A stretch of 64,000 bases of DNA from Epithemia pelagica (taxonomy: Eukaryota > Bacillariophyta > Bacillariophyceae > Surirellales > Surirellaceae): positions 1,240,001-1,304,000 of the forward strand of contig OX337240.1 of NCBI GenBank assembly GCA_946965045.2, read 5' to 3'. Shown here one piece after another: positions 63,394 to 64,000 of the stretch. A model generated the notes under the pieces. The model made no database searches. It was given only the letters and a program-made list of their open reading frames with translations, and was not told the origin of the DNA. A program made the position numbers and the translations under genes. Position 1 is the first letter of the stretch; each line of letters begins with the position of its first letter.

Positions 63394-63610
63394 ATGAATG
63401 CAAGAAGGAAGCAATGTTAAAAGCACACGAATAAGATACGAGTTAAGAGTAGATGCTCGGCAAGTTGCCTAGAGCCACAAACTTCGAAATGTGACTTTCC
63501 TTGCTCTTCTCAAATGGGAGTATTCCTACGAGAAGAGGAGATAGGAGTACCTAGGAGTATGATTCGTCAATACAGGCCGATAGCTATGTGCTCTGAGATA
63601 AAGTGACCGG

Positions 63611-63985
63611 TTAAGCGACTGCTTTTCCAATTTTCGCTCTTTCGCCGATGGTGGCAATGGTGCGAGAGATAACAACAGCACGCACACGTTGTCTCTTTTC
63701 ACCAGTATAAGAGCATTGACATACATTATGGAGGTCGAACCTTATCAAATGTGTTGCCGTAAAGAATGCCTCGAACGAGAGCAGTCCAACGAAATTTCGA
63801 TATGGGAGCGACAGCAACAAGAGGATGCCGACAACGAGCAAAGTCGATTTCATCGCTCCACGAAGCATACGTCGGGGTTGAAAAGAATTCAAGGTCGTAC
63901 GAGGCAAGTCATCAAGGCCGATCCCAAACGAGCCGTTCAAAAGTATCGGCGATCTGCTGCAGAGACACCCATGGATCGAGAACAT
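63611..63985 (-). CDS. uncertain short membrane protein
   Basis: A 124-codon minus-strand frame has one strong hydrophobic segment (STLLVVGILLLLSLPY) followed by a hydrophobic stretch and a basic tail. The same DNA on the plus strand is also open from ATG 63726 to the right edge, but that translation is highly charged and looks like a shadow. The minus-strand reading is slightly preferred. The true gene may extend past the window edge. Confidence 0.3.
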   Translation of the reverse strand: MFSIHGCLCSRSPILLNGSFGIGLDDLPRTTLNSFQPRRMLRGAMKSTLLVVGILLLLSLPYRNFVGLLSFEAFFTATHLIRFDLHNVCQCSYTGEKRQRVRAVVISRTIATIGERAKIGKAVA

Positions 63986-64000
63986 ACTGGCCCTTATCGT

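Noticed and set aside
63726-64000. Plus-strand ORF open to the right edge
   Set aside because: The translation is almost entirely charged and polar and antisense to a frame with a clear membrane segment; it cannot be judged without more sequence.

Overview
The window looks like nuclear DNA of a stramenopile alga, most probably a diatom. The evidence is compact genes with few short GT-AG introns (about 60-110 bp), two Ty1/copia elements that resemble the diatom CoDi lineages, long intron-poor genes with acidic and low-complexity tracts, and a eukaryote-like gene set (ATRX-like SNF2, TRMT2-type tRNA methyltransferase, CwfJ family) beside bacterial-type folds (M23 peptidase, STAND ATPase). No species is assigned. 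No rRNA, tRNA, CRISPR array or bacterial operon was seen.

Layout. 1-4.8 kb: 3' part of a copia element (pol open at the left edge, then probable 3' LTR). 4.9-8.5 kb: a STAND (Orc1/AAA_16-like) ATPase gene with a 2-nt frameshift. 8.9-9.5 kb: small multi-membrane-span protein on the minus strand. 9.85-12.6 kb: tRNA (uracil-5-)-methyltransferase. 13.6-14.2 kb: small coiled-coil membrane protein. 14.38-20.59 kb: a complete copia element with two 454-bp LTRs that look identical and a gag-TGA-pol layout in one frame. 20.7-22.2 kb: truncated pseudogene copy of the methyltransferase containing a 3 x 116 bp tandem repeat. 22.5-23.9 kb: an 89-bp inverted repeat bounding 1.4 kb. 24.1-27.7 kb: intact second copy of the STAND ATPase. 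28.3-33.4 and 35.5-40.9 kb: two tandem ATRX-like remodellers (ADD-like fingers, SNF2 motor, CW finger), the first with an in-frame stop, separated by an unknown minus-strand gene. 41-53.4 kb: single-copy genes: a proline-rich protein with three bZIP-like basic segments, a short CwfJ/CWF19L1-like protein, an RluA-type pseudouridine synthase, an M23 peptidase, two unknown proteins and a zinc-type alcohol dehydrogenase/quinone reductase. 54.9-62.2 kb: a 7.3-kb DNA transposon with hAT-type ends, AAGTA-rich subterminal regions, a BED/hAT transposase and a convergent gene for an HhH-GPD (endonuclease III-like) DNA glycosylase. The right end holds a small secreted protein and an uncertain membrane protein.

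How it fits together. The left 41 kb is duplicated, repeat-rich DNA: two gene families are present twice, one partner of each pair is damaged, and retroelements sit between the copies. The right part is ordinary single-copy genes interrupted by the large transposon. The two most interesting systems are the transposase plus DNA glycosylase transposon, where the glycosylase could excise or repair modified bases in the element, and the copia gag-TGA-pol junction, where the stop codon is followed after exactly 8 nt by a perfect 7-bp GC-rich hairpin as in readthrough-controlled retroelements.
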